DNA of 64,000 bases from Heliopora coerulea. Lineage: Eukaryota; Cnidaria; Anthozoa; Scleralcyonacea; Helioporidae. The stretch lies in assembly GCA_030142905.1 (NCBI GenBank), contig JASJOG010000002.1:552501-616500 (forward strand), read 5' to 3'. The notes beneath the pieces are model-generated. The model was not told the DNA's origin and made no database searches. It saw only the letters and a list, made by a program, of their open reading frames with translations. How positions within the stretch are numbered: position 1 is the stretch's first letter; every line of letters starts with the position of its first letter. The position numbers and the translations under genes are program-made. Shown piece after piece: positions 1 through 11,300 of this stretch.

Positions 1-613
1 ATTGGTATTGGTATTGGTATTGGAATTGATCTCAGCCTGCTACGGGCTCCCAGCACCCCGCCAGGTAAGGCCGCAACAGACATTGCACATTTCAGGGAAC
101 TTGTGGAGAAAGTTTAATTTTAACATTAAAATGGATTTTAAGAAACATCCACAGGCCAGCCCTTACTCGCCCAACTTATCCAGTCAGGAAGGAGTAAGAG
201 ATGTACTCTTCGATGCGCATATCCAGTTTGACCTTAACAGTACTCTCTTGCACTTCTCCAACCAGTTGAGGTCAATTTAGGCGTGCCATTGCAAGGGTTA
301 AGTCTGAATATTGTTTTATTCTTAGACTAGAGCAGATCTGTTTCAGCATTTAAGGCTGGTTTATCCTCAACCAACTAAGGTTAAGGGCATCAGTTTGATT
401 TACAGATTTTCTTTTAGTCCTTGGGCAAACAGGGCAGGTTTGCCAACACCTGAAGGTAGTGTACTTGCAGCTGCCAGCCAATTAAGGCAAGCTGGGGCTT
501 TCGGCTACTTCTCTACCCAGTTGGCAAGGCAGAGGCGCCACTCCCCAGGTCATCTGATCAAAGCCTGCTCGTTTAATGGAGGTCTCTGGCTCCGAATAAA
601 TGCCCTGTCTACC
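1..613. other. Non-coding start of window
   Basis: No supported gene. The first 25 bases are a short (ATTGGT)n-like repeat. A 92-codon open frame at 2-280 has no recognisable domain and no splice context. The part next to the (ATT)n run may be the 3' untranslated end of the minus-strand retrotransposon or an older repeat. Confidence 0.6.
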
Positions 614-647
<34 letters not shown>

Positions 648-648
648 T
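614..648. repeat. (ATT)n microsatellite at the 3' end of the retrotransposon
   Basis: A pure ATT run sits about 80 bp beyond the stop codon of the minus-strand endonuclease reading frame. In the element's own orientation it is an (AAT)n tail. A second ATT run lies at the element's 5' side (4171-4212), so the element is bracketed by the same repeat. Confidence 0.9.
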
Positions 649-729
649 TCTCCGCATGGTTTGCTGTGGATCTGGTATTCATCGGTGCAGGTTGTCTACA
701 ACCAGTGGACTAAGGTGGCACTGTTACAA

Positions 730-3700
730 CTAGTTTTCTAGCACTCTTCTTAAAATTCTTGCTGTTCCAAGAAGTGACGTTTTCTGGATATCCTCAACGT
801 TCACTGCTATTCCAATCCTCTCAATCCATTGTTCAAACTTTATGCTTGCACAGCCCAAGGCTCCAACGACAACTGGTTTTACTTCTACCTTTCTCATTGA
901 CCACAGGTTCTTAATGTCTCGTTTCAATGCTTGATACTTTTCTATCTTTTCTGTTTCTTTCTCGCCAATTCTGTTGTCTCCTGGTATGGCTACATCAACT
1001 ATTGCACATTTCTTTTCTGCTTTGTCTACTACTACTATATCTGGCTTTCGGTATTCTATCTGGTGGTCGCATTGGATCATAAAATCCCAAAGAACTTTTA
1101 CTTTATCCGACTCTACTACTCCCTGGGGGTTATGTTCGTACCACTTGCTCGCTCTTTCTAGATCGTGTTTTCCACATATTTTCTAATGTATAATTCTTGC
1201 TACATTATCATGTCGACTTTTGTACTCTCGTTGTGCAAGTTTTGTGCATTCGCTAACTCTGGTAAGCGAATGCACCTTCTCCTTTTTCTGAATTCTCCTT
1301 TTTCCCCACAAAGTCTACATAGCGGTGAGTCTACAGATTTATCAATTTGGAACTTGATATAGTTAGTTCTTATCGCCTGTTCTTGAGCTGCGCATATTAG
1401 GGCTTCCGTTTCCGGTTTCAAATCACTCTTTTGTAGCCACCTCCATATCTTTTCCTTGTCCATGTCTTCACTTTTCTCCCTGTTGAACTGTCCATACGTT
1501 CTCTTACCTATCCATCTTTGTTCTCTTTCTTCGACTTCTCTCCTCTTATACTGTTGCTTTGGCATACTATCTTCAGTCGTGATAACTTCTCTTTCTCTTA
1601 CTTCAACCAATAAAGGTTCTACTGCATTTTTGATGTACCATCCAACACCGTTCTCCTCTGATCTAATACTTGACTCACAGCTTATCAATCTTCTACTACC
1701 TTTTTTTCTTGGCAAATATAACCTGTCTACATCACTCTTAGGGTGAAAAGCTCCGTACATGGTCAATATTTTTCTTGTTTTTCTATCCAAGCTTTTTATT
1801 TCTTGATCGTTCCAGGTAACGATTCCTGCACCATACCTAAGTAATGCGACTGCCCACGTGTTCACCGCTTGCATTTTGTTTCTGCCGTTTAATTTCGACT
1901 TCATGACCAACCTCAAGCTCGGCACATACTCCTTTTTGAACTTTGATCTCATTTCCTCTTCCATTAATCTATCTATTTCCAAGATACCCAGGTATTTATA
2001 TCCCTTTTGTTCAATCACTTTCATTACTTCTCCGTTCGGCAATACCACTCCGTCATTCTCGGCAATCTTTCTCCTCTTTAGAATTAATACCCCGCACTTC
2101 TTAATTCCAAATTCCATGCCGATATCCTTACTGAATAGATGGACCGTCTTCACAAGGGAGTCGATCTGTGCCTTGCTCTTACCATATAATTTGAGGTCAT
2201 CCATATACAGCAAATGATTGATCTTTTTCTTTCGGCCCTTGAATTCATATCCTGCCTTCACTTTCCTTAAAATAAGGCTAAGGGGTGCCACACAAAGCAC
2301 GAACAACAGCGGTGACAATTTTGTTTTCCATTTCGTCATGCTATTACATACAAACTGTTCTACGTTTTTGGCAATTCCAAACATTTTCAAACACTCCTCA
2401 ATCCATGAATGTGGTACCATGTCGTACGCTTTTTGATAATCTACCCATGCCATTGCTAGGTTAGTGTGTCTTTTTATGCAGTCCTTAAGCACCAACTTAT
2501 CAATGAGCAACTGGTCTTTAGTTCCTCTGAATTGTCTTTTGCAGCCTTTCTGTTCGTTCGGTAGAACTTTGTTGGAATCTAGAAAATCGTACATACTTTC
2601 TGCAATAATACCAGTCACAAGTTTCCACATCACTGGAAGACACGATATAGGTCTAAAATTGTCAACAGCGTTGCCTTTTGCGGGGTCTTTTACACAAAGC
2701 ACTGTTCTGCCACATGTCATCCATTCCGGAAGTTTTTCACCTTCATTTAATATCCCCTCCAATTGCTCTGCTATTCTCTGATGGCAAGCTGTTAATTTTT
2801 TAAACCAAAACCCCTGCACCCCATCTGGCCCGGGCGCTTTCCAATTAGGCATCTTTCTGCACTGCATCTCAACCTTAGTTTGGTTAATATGTAGGTCTTC
2901 TTGTCTAGTATGGTCTATATGCTCTTTTAATTCATGTAACCATTCTGCCCTGTCATTATGTTTCTTTTTGTTGTCCCACATACTTCCCCAAATTTCCTAC
3001 TTTCTTCAATGTCAGGTACAATCTTCTCCTGTCTGCTAGCTCCGTTCAATTCTTGATAAACCATCTTCTGATCCACATTGAACATTCTATTCTGCCGGTA
3101 TTGCTTTATTCTTTGTTCGTATCTATTTACCTTTGCTTTCTTTGCAATGACCCTTTGCTTTAGCTCTTCGAGTACAATGGTCACACCTTTACTTTTGATC
3201 TTATATCTTCTCTCCAGCATTTGATACTTCTCTTCTTTTCTTAGTTCTCCTCTTTTTCTTCGTTCTAATACTCCAATGTCTTTTCTTAATCTTTTGATGT
3301 CTCTTTCGATCCTTCTCTTCCACCATGGTTCTCCATTCCTCTTTCCTCTTTTTTCATTCCCAATCCTTAATCTTTCTGCCACATATAAGCCGACAGCTTT
3401 TAGCAATCTGTTTATTTCTGTGATATTGCTTGTTTTGATGTACTTCATTACCTTATTTGCCCTTTTTGTTTCTTTTAAAACTTTCATCCTATCTACTTTC
3501 TTTAAATTGCAACTTCTATCATCTTGCTCGTTCATCAGTTCTATAATTCTGTGAACTATGTTTTTCTCCTCTTCTGTGGCTTGTTCAATCTCATCAGTTA
3601 CACGTCTCTCTGCTCCGACGTTCTGCTCCTCCTCTGTATCATCTCTATCTATTCTTATATGCTCTTCTTCAATGTCTGGCTCCCCACTCAATTCTTGTTC

Positions 3701-4102
3701 TGGATTTTGTATCTCTCCATCCGTCTCTTCCTGTAGTACACGTCTCTTTATTTCTTCCAGCTCTACTGTTGTTAACCACTCATTTTTTCTAATTGCTCTC
3801 GCCTGGTCAGCTAGTCGCTGTTCCGTTATAGAGAACAATCCTCTTTCTTGCCACATCCTGTACATCCTTTGGCGATACCCTCGAATTGGTATTCCATCAT
3901 CTGTAAAAGGTCTGCTTAGGAAGAAGCATTCCACAACTATAACATTGACATCCTTAGACCATTTCAATCTAGTATTTGCAGCAGTAACATGATGACGACC
4001 GGGCCAGCGCTGCTGCTCCACTTGGCACCTGCCGGGCGAGACACCTTCACATGAAGTTCCGGTTTCATTTACGCCGTTATTCGGTATATTACTTTCTGTC
4101 AT
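730..4102 (-). pseudogene. Retrotransposon polyprotein (N-terminal region, reverse transcriptase, REL-endonuclease), broken
   Basis: Three pieces read on the minus strand. 4102-2985: an Arg/Lys/Glu-rich helical region with no known domain, starting at the first ATG. About 2981-1270: reverse transcriptase, with WKAPGPDG near its start, FRPISCLP, the first catalytic Asp in [10 protein letters not shown] and the YMDD box at residues 259-262 of that piece. The usual QGDxLSP motif is missing because KWKT runs straight into [10 protein letters not shown], so an in-frame deletion removed it. 1270-730: Cys motif CRLCGEKG, then endonuclease residues RKPDIVVVD and AIVDVAIPGD, ending at a TAG. The frame shifts near 2985 and again near 1300, and a stop lies between the Cys motif and the endonuclease. 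Not expressible as one protein. Confidence 0.75.
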
Positions 4103-4170
4103 TTTTCACTCATTAGAAGTTAGTGAGTTTTAGGTTACACCACCACCACACCAAGGCAGTAGTCCTGAGG

Positions 4171-4212
<42 letters not shown>

Positions 4213-4349
4213 GAGTGAGAGGAGCAACACGCCATCAAAGTGACGTTGGGGTACAAATATACGTTATTATTATTGTTATTATTATTGTTATTATTATTGT
4301 TATTATTATTGTTATTATTATTGTTATTATTATTATTATTACTATTATT
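4171..4349. repeat. (ATT)n followed by a period-12 ATT/GTT minisatellite
   Basis: 4171-4212 is a pure ATT run at the 5' edge of the retrotransposon. After about 50 bp of unique sequence, 4264-4349 is a second array built of the 12-mer ATTATTATTGTT repeated with almost no variation. Confidence 0.9.
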
Positions 4350-5482
4350 CGTGATTGAATGACAGAAAGGAATAAACCATGCAGTAAGAAGTTATGTGAA
4401 CTCAATTTTCTTAAAAGACCAGGCCTAAGAATTGTAATCTAACAAAACCATTGATGGTGGCTTTTTAGGAAGTCTACCAGTGTGTTGTTTGTCAGGTGAC
4501 CATGAACATCTTTTCTTTTTTTGTTATTTATCATGCAAAAATCTTTATTGAAAGTAAGTTATGCCATTTTTCATTTGTAATAATGAAGATACAGCAGGAT
4601 AAAAGTGCATTTTGTTCTGTCACAAACTTATGTTGCGCTAAATCTTCATCATTCAAGCAAACATTTAGCACGAATAACTTTAAAATGATTTTTTCTTGTG
4701 GTTTGAACTGGAAATCTGCTTAATACGGCGTTTTCTCGAACAAGAAATTCGTTGTATTCGTGTGACAACTTATAAATTAGACTTATTTTCCTTAGCCAAT
4801 GCAACTTTTGAAAATAAAAACTCCACGATTTAACAATAAATCACCACCTTGTTTACTCTTTCTTAGTTCATAATGCCATATCTTCTGCTTTAAGAGGTTT
4901 GAAGTCACGTGACTTGTTAGTGCTAGTGGTCCATTATGCACTTAAGGGATAACTCCGTATTCCGAGGGGGGCTATCGTAGCCTTTTAAAAGTGGTTCTTC
5001 TGAACTCAGGCTGCATGAACCGGCCTTCGCCGCTTGATCTTCGTCGCGGAAAATGTTGTCGGAAAATTTTGCGTTGGTCCTCAGTACATACTTACTTCAT
5101 ATAAAGGAAGACACTTCGCGGGAGGGGGGTTGTGATTGGCAATGTTGGAGCGCAGCTCCTCAAAGAGCTTTCGTAAACTTGGACGTAATCAGTGTAAGAA
5201 AAAGAATACAGTTTGAAGAAAATACACCTGAAAGCACAATGCATATAGAATATACATAACATTCTGAAGTGGAAAGGTACTTTTCCGCCCTCATTTTACG
5301 CCGCGGTTCCTTATGATACCACGAACCGTTAAGCGAACTTATGCAAGACTTTTTCGCAATTGTTTTTTTTACTATAAATTCCGATTTGAGTGATTTTCAT
5401 TTCAAAACGGTACTTCTTGCATGGTAAAACGTGAAGCTGTTCATTCATATTGACCTGCTATTTCTAGTTTTAACCTGCAGCG
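4350..5482. other. Upstream region of the RdRP-helicase gene
   Basis: No coding exon recognised. The open frames at 4496-4723 and 5053-5259 show no domain and look like chance. A CCAAT box at about 4796 and the perfect palindrome GTCACGTGAC at 4904-4913 are candidate promoter elements. A pyrimidine-poor but acceptor-like AACCTGCAG ends two bases before the RdRP start codon, so a 5' untranslated exon or an extra N-terminal exon may lie here. Confidence 0.45.
4904..4913. promoter_or_regulatory. E-box palindrome GTCACGTGAC
   Basis: A perfect 10-bp palindrome containing CACGTG, the core bound by bHLH-zip factors of the MITF/TFE and USF type. It lies 570 bp upstream of the RdRP start codon. A function for this gene is inference. 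Confidence 0.3.
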
Positions 5483-8344
5483 ATGAGTACCGCTAAGAGA
5501 AATGTCGGGGAAAAAGTTCCTCAAGTAATGTTTTCTCAGAAACTGAAAGAGAAGATGAACAGTAAGGGCTCGAAGATCCCCATTAAAACCATGGAAATAG
5601 TTAGGACGACCAATGAATACAAGAAAGCAAAGGAGATGACGTTGGAGGATTTTGAAATCAAAGCTAAAGACGTAGCCGAAAACCAAACCTGTCCCCTCTT
5701 TCGAAAGCATAGCCCTAAGAACTTCATGATTGCCAGATTCGATTCAAAATGTCCTCAGAAGATAACAGCAATGATTTTGGAAAATGGTGTCGACGTTCGT
5801 TACGAGGGAGAGGAGGACGTTGAGCGCTATGTCTTTTTCGGCCACAGTGCCAGTCAACTACGACAGCGCGTGTGCTATCTATATAGCATTAAACTGGAAC
5901 CTGCAGAAAATATCATCAACGAATTCGGAGATTTCAGTCGGATAAAAACTGTGGCAAAACGTGCTGCCAGGATTGGATTACTGTTCTCGACAGCAGGTGA
6001 GACAGTCAGTTTACGTGCGGAAGATATACGTAGGATAGACGACGTTGAGAGGAATAGTCACACATTCACGGACGGTTGTGGATACATTTCTCCTGCTGTA
6101 GCCGAGGAAGTAACGGTACTTCTTGGTATTGCTGACAAGTACAGACACCAGAAGTACAAGTATCCTTCAGTATTCCAAGTACGTTTAATGGGTTGTAAAG
6201 GCGTGTTGGCGGTCAAGCCATCCTTAGAAAAAGGCGTGGAAATACGAAAGTCAATGGAAAAGTTCTCTTGGTCATTACCCGAACCATTTCCTCTTGGCGT
6301 TGTCGACAAGGGGTACTCTAAACCCTACGAAGTTGGGTCTTTGAACAAGCAGTTCATATGGCTTTTGTCAGCTCTGGGAATAACTGATGACGTATTTCTT
6401 GAAAAACAACAAAAGTATTTCAAAGACATGGCTTCCTTGACGCATGACAAGAAAACTGCATTTACGTATCTTTGTGCCTTTGGCGAGATTTCCATCGCAG
6501 AGCGCCTCTTGGAAGCTGATAATTTTGACAGCGACATGATAGCGAAGGTAAAGTGTATTCAGCAGCGAGCCTACGGTGTAAATAGCGAGAAGTCGCCAGC
6601 GGAGAAGCTAAAGATCCCAGTAGAACAGTCTAGAAATGTTTATGGCATCAGTGATCCTACCGAGGAGATGTTACAATACGGAACTTGTTTTTTCCAGCCA
6701 ACCATTCGTGGGCACACAAAGCCAGTTCTTGGTAAAGTAGTTGTGGCGAAAAACCCATGTTATAGTCCCGGCGATATCCGAATCTTGAAATGCGTAGACG
6801 TTCCATCCTGTCATCACCTTGTCGACTGTATCGTTTTTCCGACGACTGGGAAAAGGCCACATCCAGATGAAATTGCCGGTAGTGATTTAGACGGCGACAA
6901 GTTTTTCGTCTGCTGGGACTCAGATTTGATTCCCTATGAGGAGAAGGACCCCAGTTCATATCCGCCTGCCAAAATTCTTCCAATGAATCAAATCCGACAA
7001 AAAGATATGATTGAATACTTTGCTAGATATTCTAACGCTACAGTGAGTAAAATAGACTCACTGTTCGCTTCGTGGGCTGATAGGAAGGGAGTCCTATCCA
7101 CTGAGTGTAAAATCTTGTCGGCGTTGTTTTCACGCGCGATTGATTCAGCCAAGACTGGAGAAAGAGTTAACATTCCAAACCATCTAAATCTACCAACGGA
7201 TGCAGCACCTCAAAAGGGCGAAGAAACGTTTGTTTGGCACAAAATGGCGTCACGAGCTCGTTTGTTCCTGGAGGACAGAGTAAAGGACTTTAAAGTGAAC
7301 AACCTGATCCAGCTGACCGACGATACCGTAACAAGTATCCTTCGCAACCAAGAAATCAATGTTAGCGAATACCAATTGTTCAGGTTTCTTTACAAGTGGG
7401 CTGAACAGGAGCGAGCCGCAGAAAAACGTGTAGACGACATCGCTGAAAAATACATAGATTTTACGGAATTCACATCAGAACAACTACGACTTGCACAAAT
7501 TGATTGTCCAGGGTTAAAGCCACTAGTACTCTTTAACCCTTTTGTTCGTTCAGAAATCCTGTCAATCGATGATCAACAGATTCTAGTTTCTGAACTTGAA
7601 AATTATCCGCGGTTCTCAATGGTGTACAGAGCTGATGCAGAAAGCCTTTCTTGGGGTGTTCTGAACAACGTTCTGACATCGATTTTGGTGAAAATTTTGG
7701 TTTTCAAGTTCCTCCTCGGGAGCATGGAATGGGTATTTGCATTAAGCCTTTCCCAGAAACTCGCATCCAGGGAAACCTTAGAGTTTAACGAGGCTGAAGA
7801 TCCGCTTCCGTGCGCATTCCTTTTCATCCATCAAGACAATCCAGTTAGCGAAAGACTGCAGCTGAAAGAAGGTTATTCCCTCTCATTAGATGACAAGCGT
7901 TTGCAAATTTACCAGACGACAAAAAACAGAACCTTCATAAGCTTTAACATTAACGACGCGAATGATCTGTCCATTGTGAGTATTGACTTGAACCGCTTCA
8001 ACCCAAGATTAGCAAACAAATACGGCGTCCGCTTACGGAAAGAAGCTTTTATTTCTCTTGAAGTGTACTGCCTAGACCCGATGGGCGATCCTATCCCCAG
8101 AATCCACCCAACAGACCCGCCAACAGTCAAGCAAGTGCAAAGCAGTAGACAAGATGCTGCCAACAACCTATTTACTGCCACGAAGGAAGATTTCCCTTCC
8201 TTAGGACAGGAACATGGCGGAATATTTATGGAGAGCGAACGAGAGTTATCCAAGCTATACGACCTTTATGAAAGTGGAAAATTAAAAACAAGAGATTTTC
8301 AGGAAATGAAAGAGCTATTGGTGAAAATGAAAGAATATCCTCAG
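5483..8344 (+). CDS. Exon 1 of the fusion gene: cellular RNA-dependent RNA polymerase domain
   Basis: One uninterrupted coding exon of 954 codons. The RdRP core starts near residue 110 (RYVFFGHSASQLRQR) and contains DGCGYISP at about 196, a GCKGVLAVKP block and the catalytic loop SDLDGD with D468, D470 and D472 all present, matching the DxDGD signature of eukaryotic RdRPs. No frameshift or stop, so it looks functional. The open frame runs on past 8344 into low-complexity hydrophobic residues, but CAG/GTAAGC at 8344/8345 is a strong donor, so the tail to 8560 is intron. The start at 5483 is the first ATG. Many family members have a longer N-terminus, so an upstream exon is possible. Confidence 0.85.
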
Positions 8345-11300
8345 GTAAGCAATGAAACAGCCCCTACCCGAAGCGGAGAAAAAAATGGGCGAGGTTCTGG
8401 TCTGTTACTTATTTCCATCGTTTGTTTGTTCGTTTGTTTGCTTGAGTGTGTTCGTTTTTTGTTTGGTTCACCTGTTTATCTGTTTGACTGTTTGATTGTT
8501 TTTGTTCCAATTAGATTGAATCATTGTGTTGGTTTGTGGAGTGTGTGGCTCAGCTGGTAGATCCCCATTGGGTCGGTTTTCAATCCATTTGTTCGACCAA
8601 TATATTTAATGGTTATCAAGCAAATGATTATTTTAAAACGTGTTTCAAAATGAAGCCTTCGCGAATGATGGCATAGTTTCGACTGAAGTTTAATATGCCA
8701 TGCGGAGAGTTTCCACATTTTGAAAGCGAAGAATGAAAGGTGTTCAGCTGTACATGTGTTTACTTTAATTATCTCATTAAGAAACCATCGCTTTAGCCAA
8801 TTCTCAGACTAATGGACCTAGGATCGTTCTAATACCGAAGTACAAAATATGCTTTTCGCTCTGGCTTGCGAAGTGAATGCTTTTGAACACAGAGAATGAA
8901 ATAGTTTTCCGACTACTCTGTTGTAATCCAGCTCAAAGCTCTTACGATGCCTCTAATAGTGTAACCCCCATTATCATTATCATGGAACTAAGCTGTAATT
9001 GCGATTGTCGCAAGCTTTCATTTGGACAAATCAATCGCTTGAAAGTCACCGACCGTTCTTCGAACAGCTTATCGACTTATTTCTTCTTTGTAAGAGTTGC
9101 GATCATGCTCGTTACGTTCGACATCAGACACACAAAGCTGTGATGTGCATACGTAGTATAGCGTCGCTCGACCATGTTCACTTTCCCACGCCGCGCGAAC
9201 CTCGTCGCTGTGATACATAATTAACACCAATAACATCAGAAAAGTAATATAAACAAAATATGACATTTGTGGAACAAATAATGATCCACCGTTTCCACTG
9301 CTCTCAGGACCCCTGGTCTATATTCTACTCCTGCGGCTACCATGGAGAATATCCCTGGTGGTAACATGTGTGGGGTAACATGAACTGTGAAACTGTGGGA
9401 TACATGAAGCTTCACCAGACTAAACTAAAGGGGATTCCTTAATACATCTTCTAGGTCGGCCCGTCCTCACATTTAAACACAGCATAAACGTATGCGATAA
9501 ATTAGTTCTGTCGAATTAAAAGGTTTAATTATGATGCTCATATCACCTAGAATTTCAATTTCTGCATTCTTGGAATTGCACTATAATATAGTTTGTGATG
9601 TTGATCGTAAATCTGTGTGTAAAGTTAATATAAAATCATATTCAATTAATAACATTCTATGTTTTGTCATTTATTTCTTAGGAAAGACATGAATGGGCAT
9701 GTAAGCTCGAGTCATTGGTTGACAAGAGCGCGATTCCTCTTGGAAATCCGGACGACTATTTGAGACTCCTGATATATCTCTTGGAAGGATTAAGGAAATG
9801 CAGTCTGAGTACTTTAATCGGGAACAAGGTCAACGTTACTCTACTTGACAGGATGCGTAGAGTCCTAGAGAACATGGAACAGAAAGAGGTCCGTTTTAAT
9901 GTGGAGAACGTTTTTGAACTGTTTGACACACTGCTGTTTATGCACGACCGGCATACTTCAGTGTTCGTGGTTCAATTACTTAAACAAGGTAATGACGTTA
10001 TTTCACGACAGAACAAGTTTTGTTCCGATTTCAGTTTCAGCCCGGGCTGAAATATTTCATGTAACCAGGGCTCTTTTCAACCCAGTCTGCCGGGCTGAAA
10101 TTTTCCCATGTAATCAGCCTCTAAAATAGCAGAGTATTTATCCTTAATCGTGAAGTGCTAAAATCTGTGAACAGTCCAACGTGTGCATGCGCTTAGGATT
10201 ACCGGTTGAACTATTGCTAAGCCAAAACAAAAAAAGCACCCAAAAGCCCCAAAACATCCCAGGACTCATTTAAAAGGTGCATGGTTAGATTATGATCCTG
10301 GTTAAAAATGCTAAGGCTAGAATTAGGGTTAGATTAAGATTAACGTAAGGATAAGGATTTGGGTAAAGGTTAAAGTGCTTTTACTAATAGGTGAGATTGT
10401 TTTATCTCGCAGTTTTAATTTTGGTGCATGAAATATTCTCAGGACAGCGTCGTAGCAAATGGAGGGCTAAGAGACTTGTCCCTGGGCATCAAAATAAAGC
10501 GTCAAATTGAGATATCCAGGGTATTTTATATATGGATATACATGGAAATTTTAAAATATATATATACTCTGGCGGTCAAAAAGAACTGCTCAGGCTCCAT
10601 TTCTTGGGCAATGAAGGGTTACAACAATGTTTTTTGCTCACTCCTATGGCAAAACAGTCAATTTCAAAACTAATTTTAACCACAAGTTTTGATAGAGCTC
10701 CAGTCATTTTAAGGAATTTTTTTATGGGGAAGTCAAGATGTATTCCTGGTTCCCCAGGGGATTACCTTTAATTGTTAGTAAAACAAGAATTTCAAGCAAC
10801 ATGCAAAATCATGGATCTAAGGCCAAGGATCAGCCTTGAAAATGGAGGGAAAGTTACTCACAACAGGAGACTGCTGATCAAGTGGGCTGTAGCTAAAGTG
10901 TCAGCAATATTTTGAAGAAGCCGAGACTTACTCGAAGTGTTGAAGATTCGAAGATCCCTGGACGAAAAAAGGAAAACTACGAAGAGAGAGGACGGAATCA
11001 TGGTGAGAAAAGCATGTCCAATCGCTCTAAGACTGCACCGGAAAATTAAGCAGAGATGCAGATTGAACATGGTGAGAGTGTCTCTACTTCCACTACCCGA
11101 CGGAAACTGAAAGAGGCTGGTCCCAACGGCCGCAAACCAAGTTACTATCTGCACCACAAGTGAGCAGTTCTTTTTGACCACCAGTGTATAAAAAGGTAGA
11201 TGAACGATCTTCAAGCTCGATACTCAGAAAATGATTTCTGAGCCCCAGACCGGGACCGAACCCGCAACCTTCTGCTGACCGGTTAGACGCTCTAACCATT

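Larger units (their letters stand above)
614..4212 (-). mobile_element. Degenerate non-LTR retrotransposon, R4/Dong-like, restriction-like endonuclease type
   Basis: On the minus strand the order is a long charged N-terminal region, reverse transcriptase, a zinc-knuckle-like Cys region and a C-terminal restriction-like endonuclease. This is the layout of the R2/R4/NeSL-type non-LTR elements; LINEs with an N-terminal AP endonuclease differ. Both ends abut (ATT)n repeats. Dong-type R4 elements are known to sit in (TAA)n, so R4/Dong is the favoured clade, but clade assignment without a tree is inference. Coding is broken by at least two frameshifts, a nonsense codon and an in-frame deletion, so the copy is inactive. 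Confidence 0.75.

Noticed and set aside
395..733. 112-codon open frame across the (ATT)n run, with a Tyr homopolymer
   Set aside because: The Tyr run is the translated microsatellite, and the flanking residues match no domain.
5053..5259. Possible upstream coding exon of the RdRP gene
   Set aside because: 68 codons without similarity to RdRP N-termini and no convincing donor linking it to 5483.
8345..8560. Extension of the RdRP open frame with a hydrophobic tail
   Set aside because: It follows a strong CAG/GTAAGC donor and is made of GTTT/GTTC-type low-complexity sequence, so it is intron read-through.
8540..8590. tRNA gene on the plus strand
   Set aside because: Only an A-box-like stretch; no closing stems and a poor B-box.
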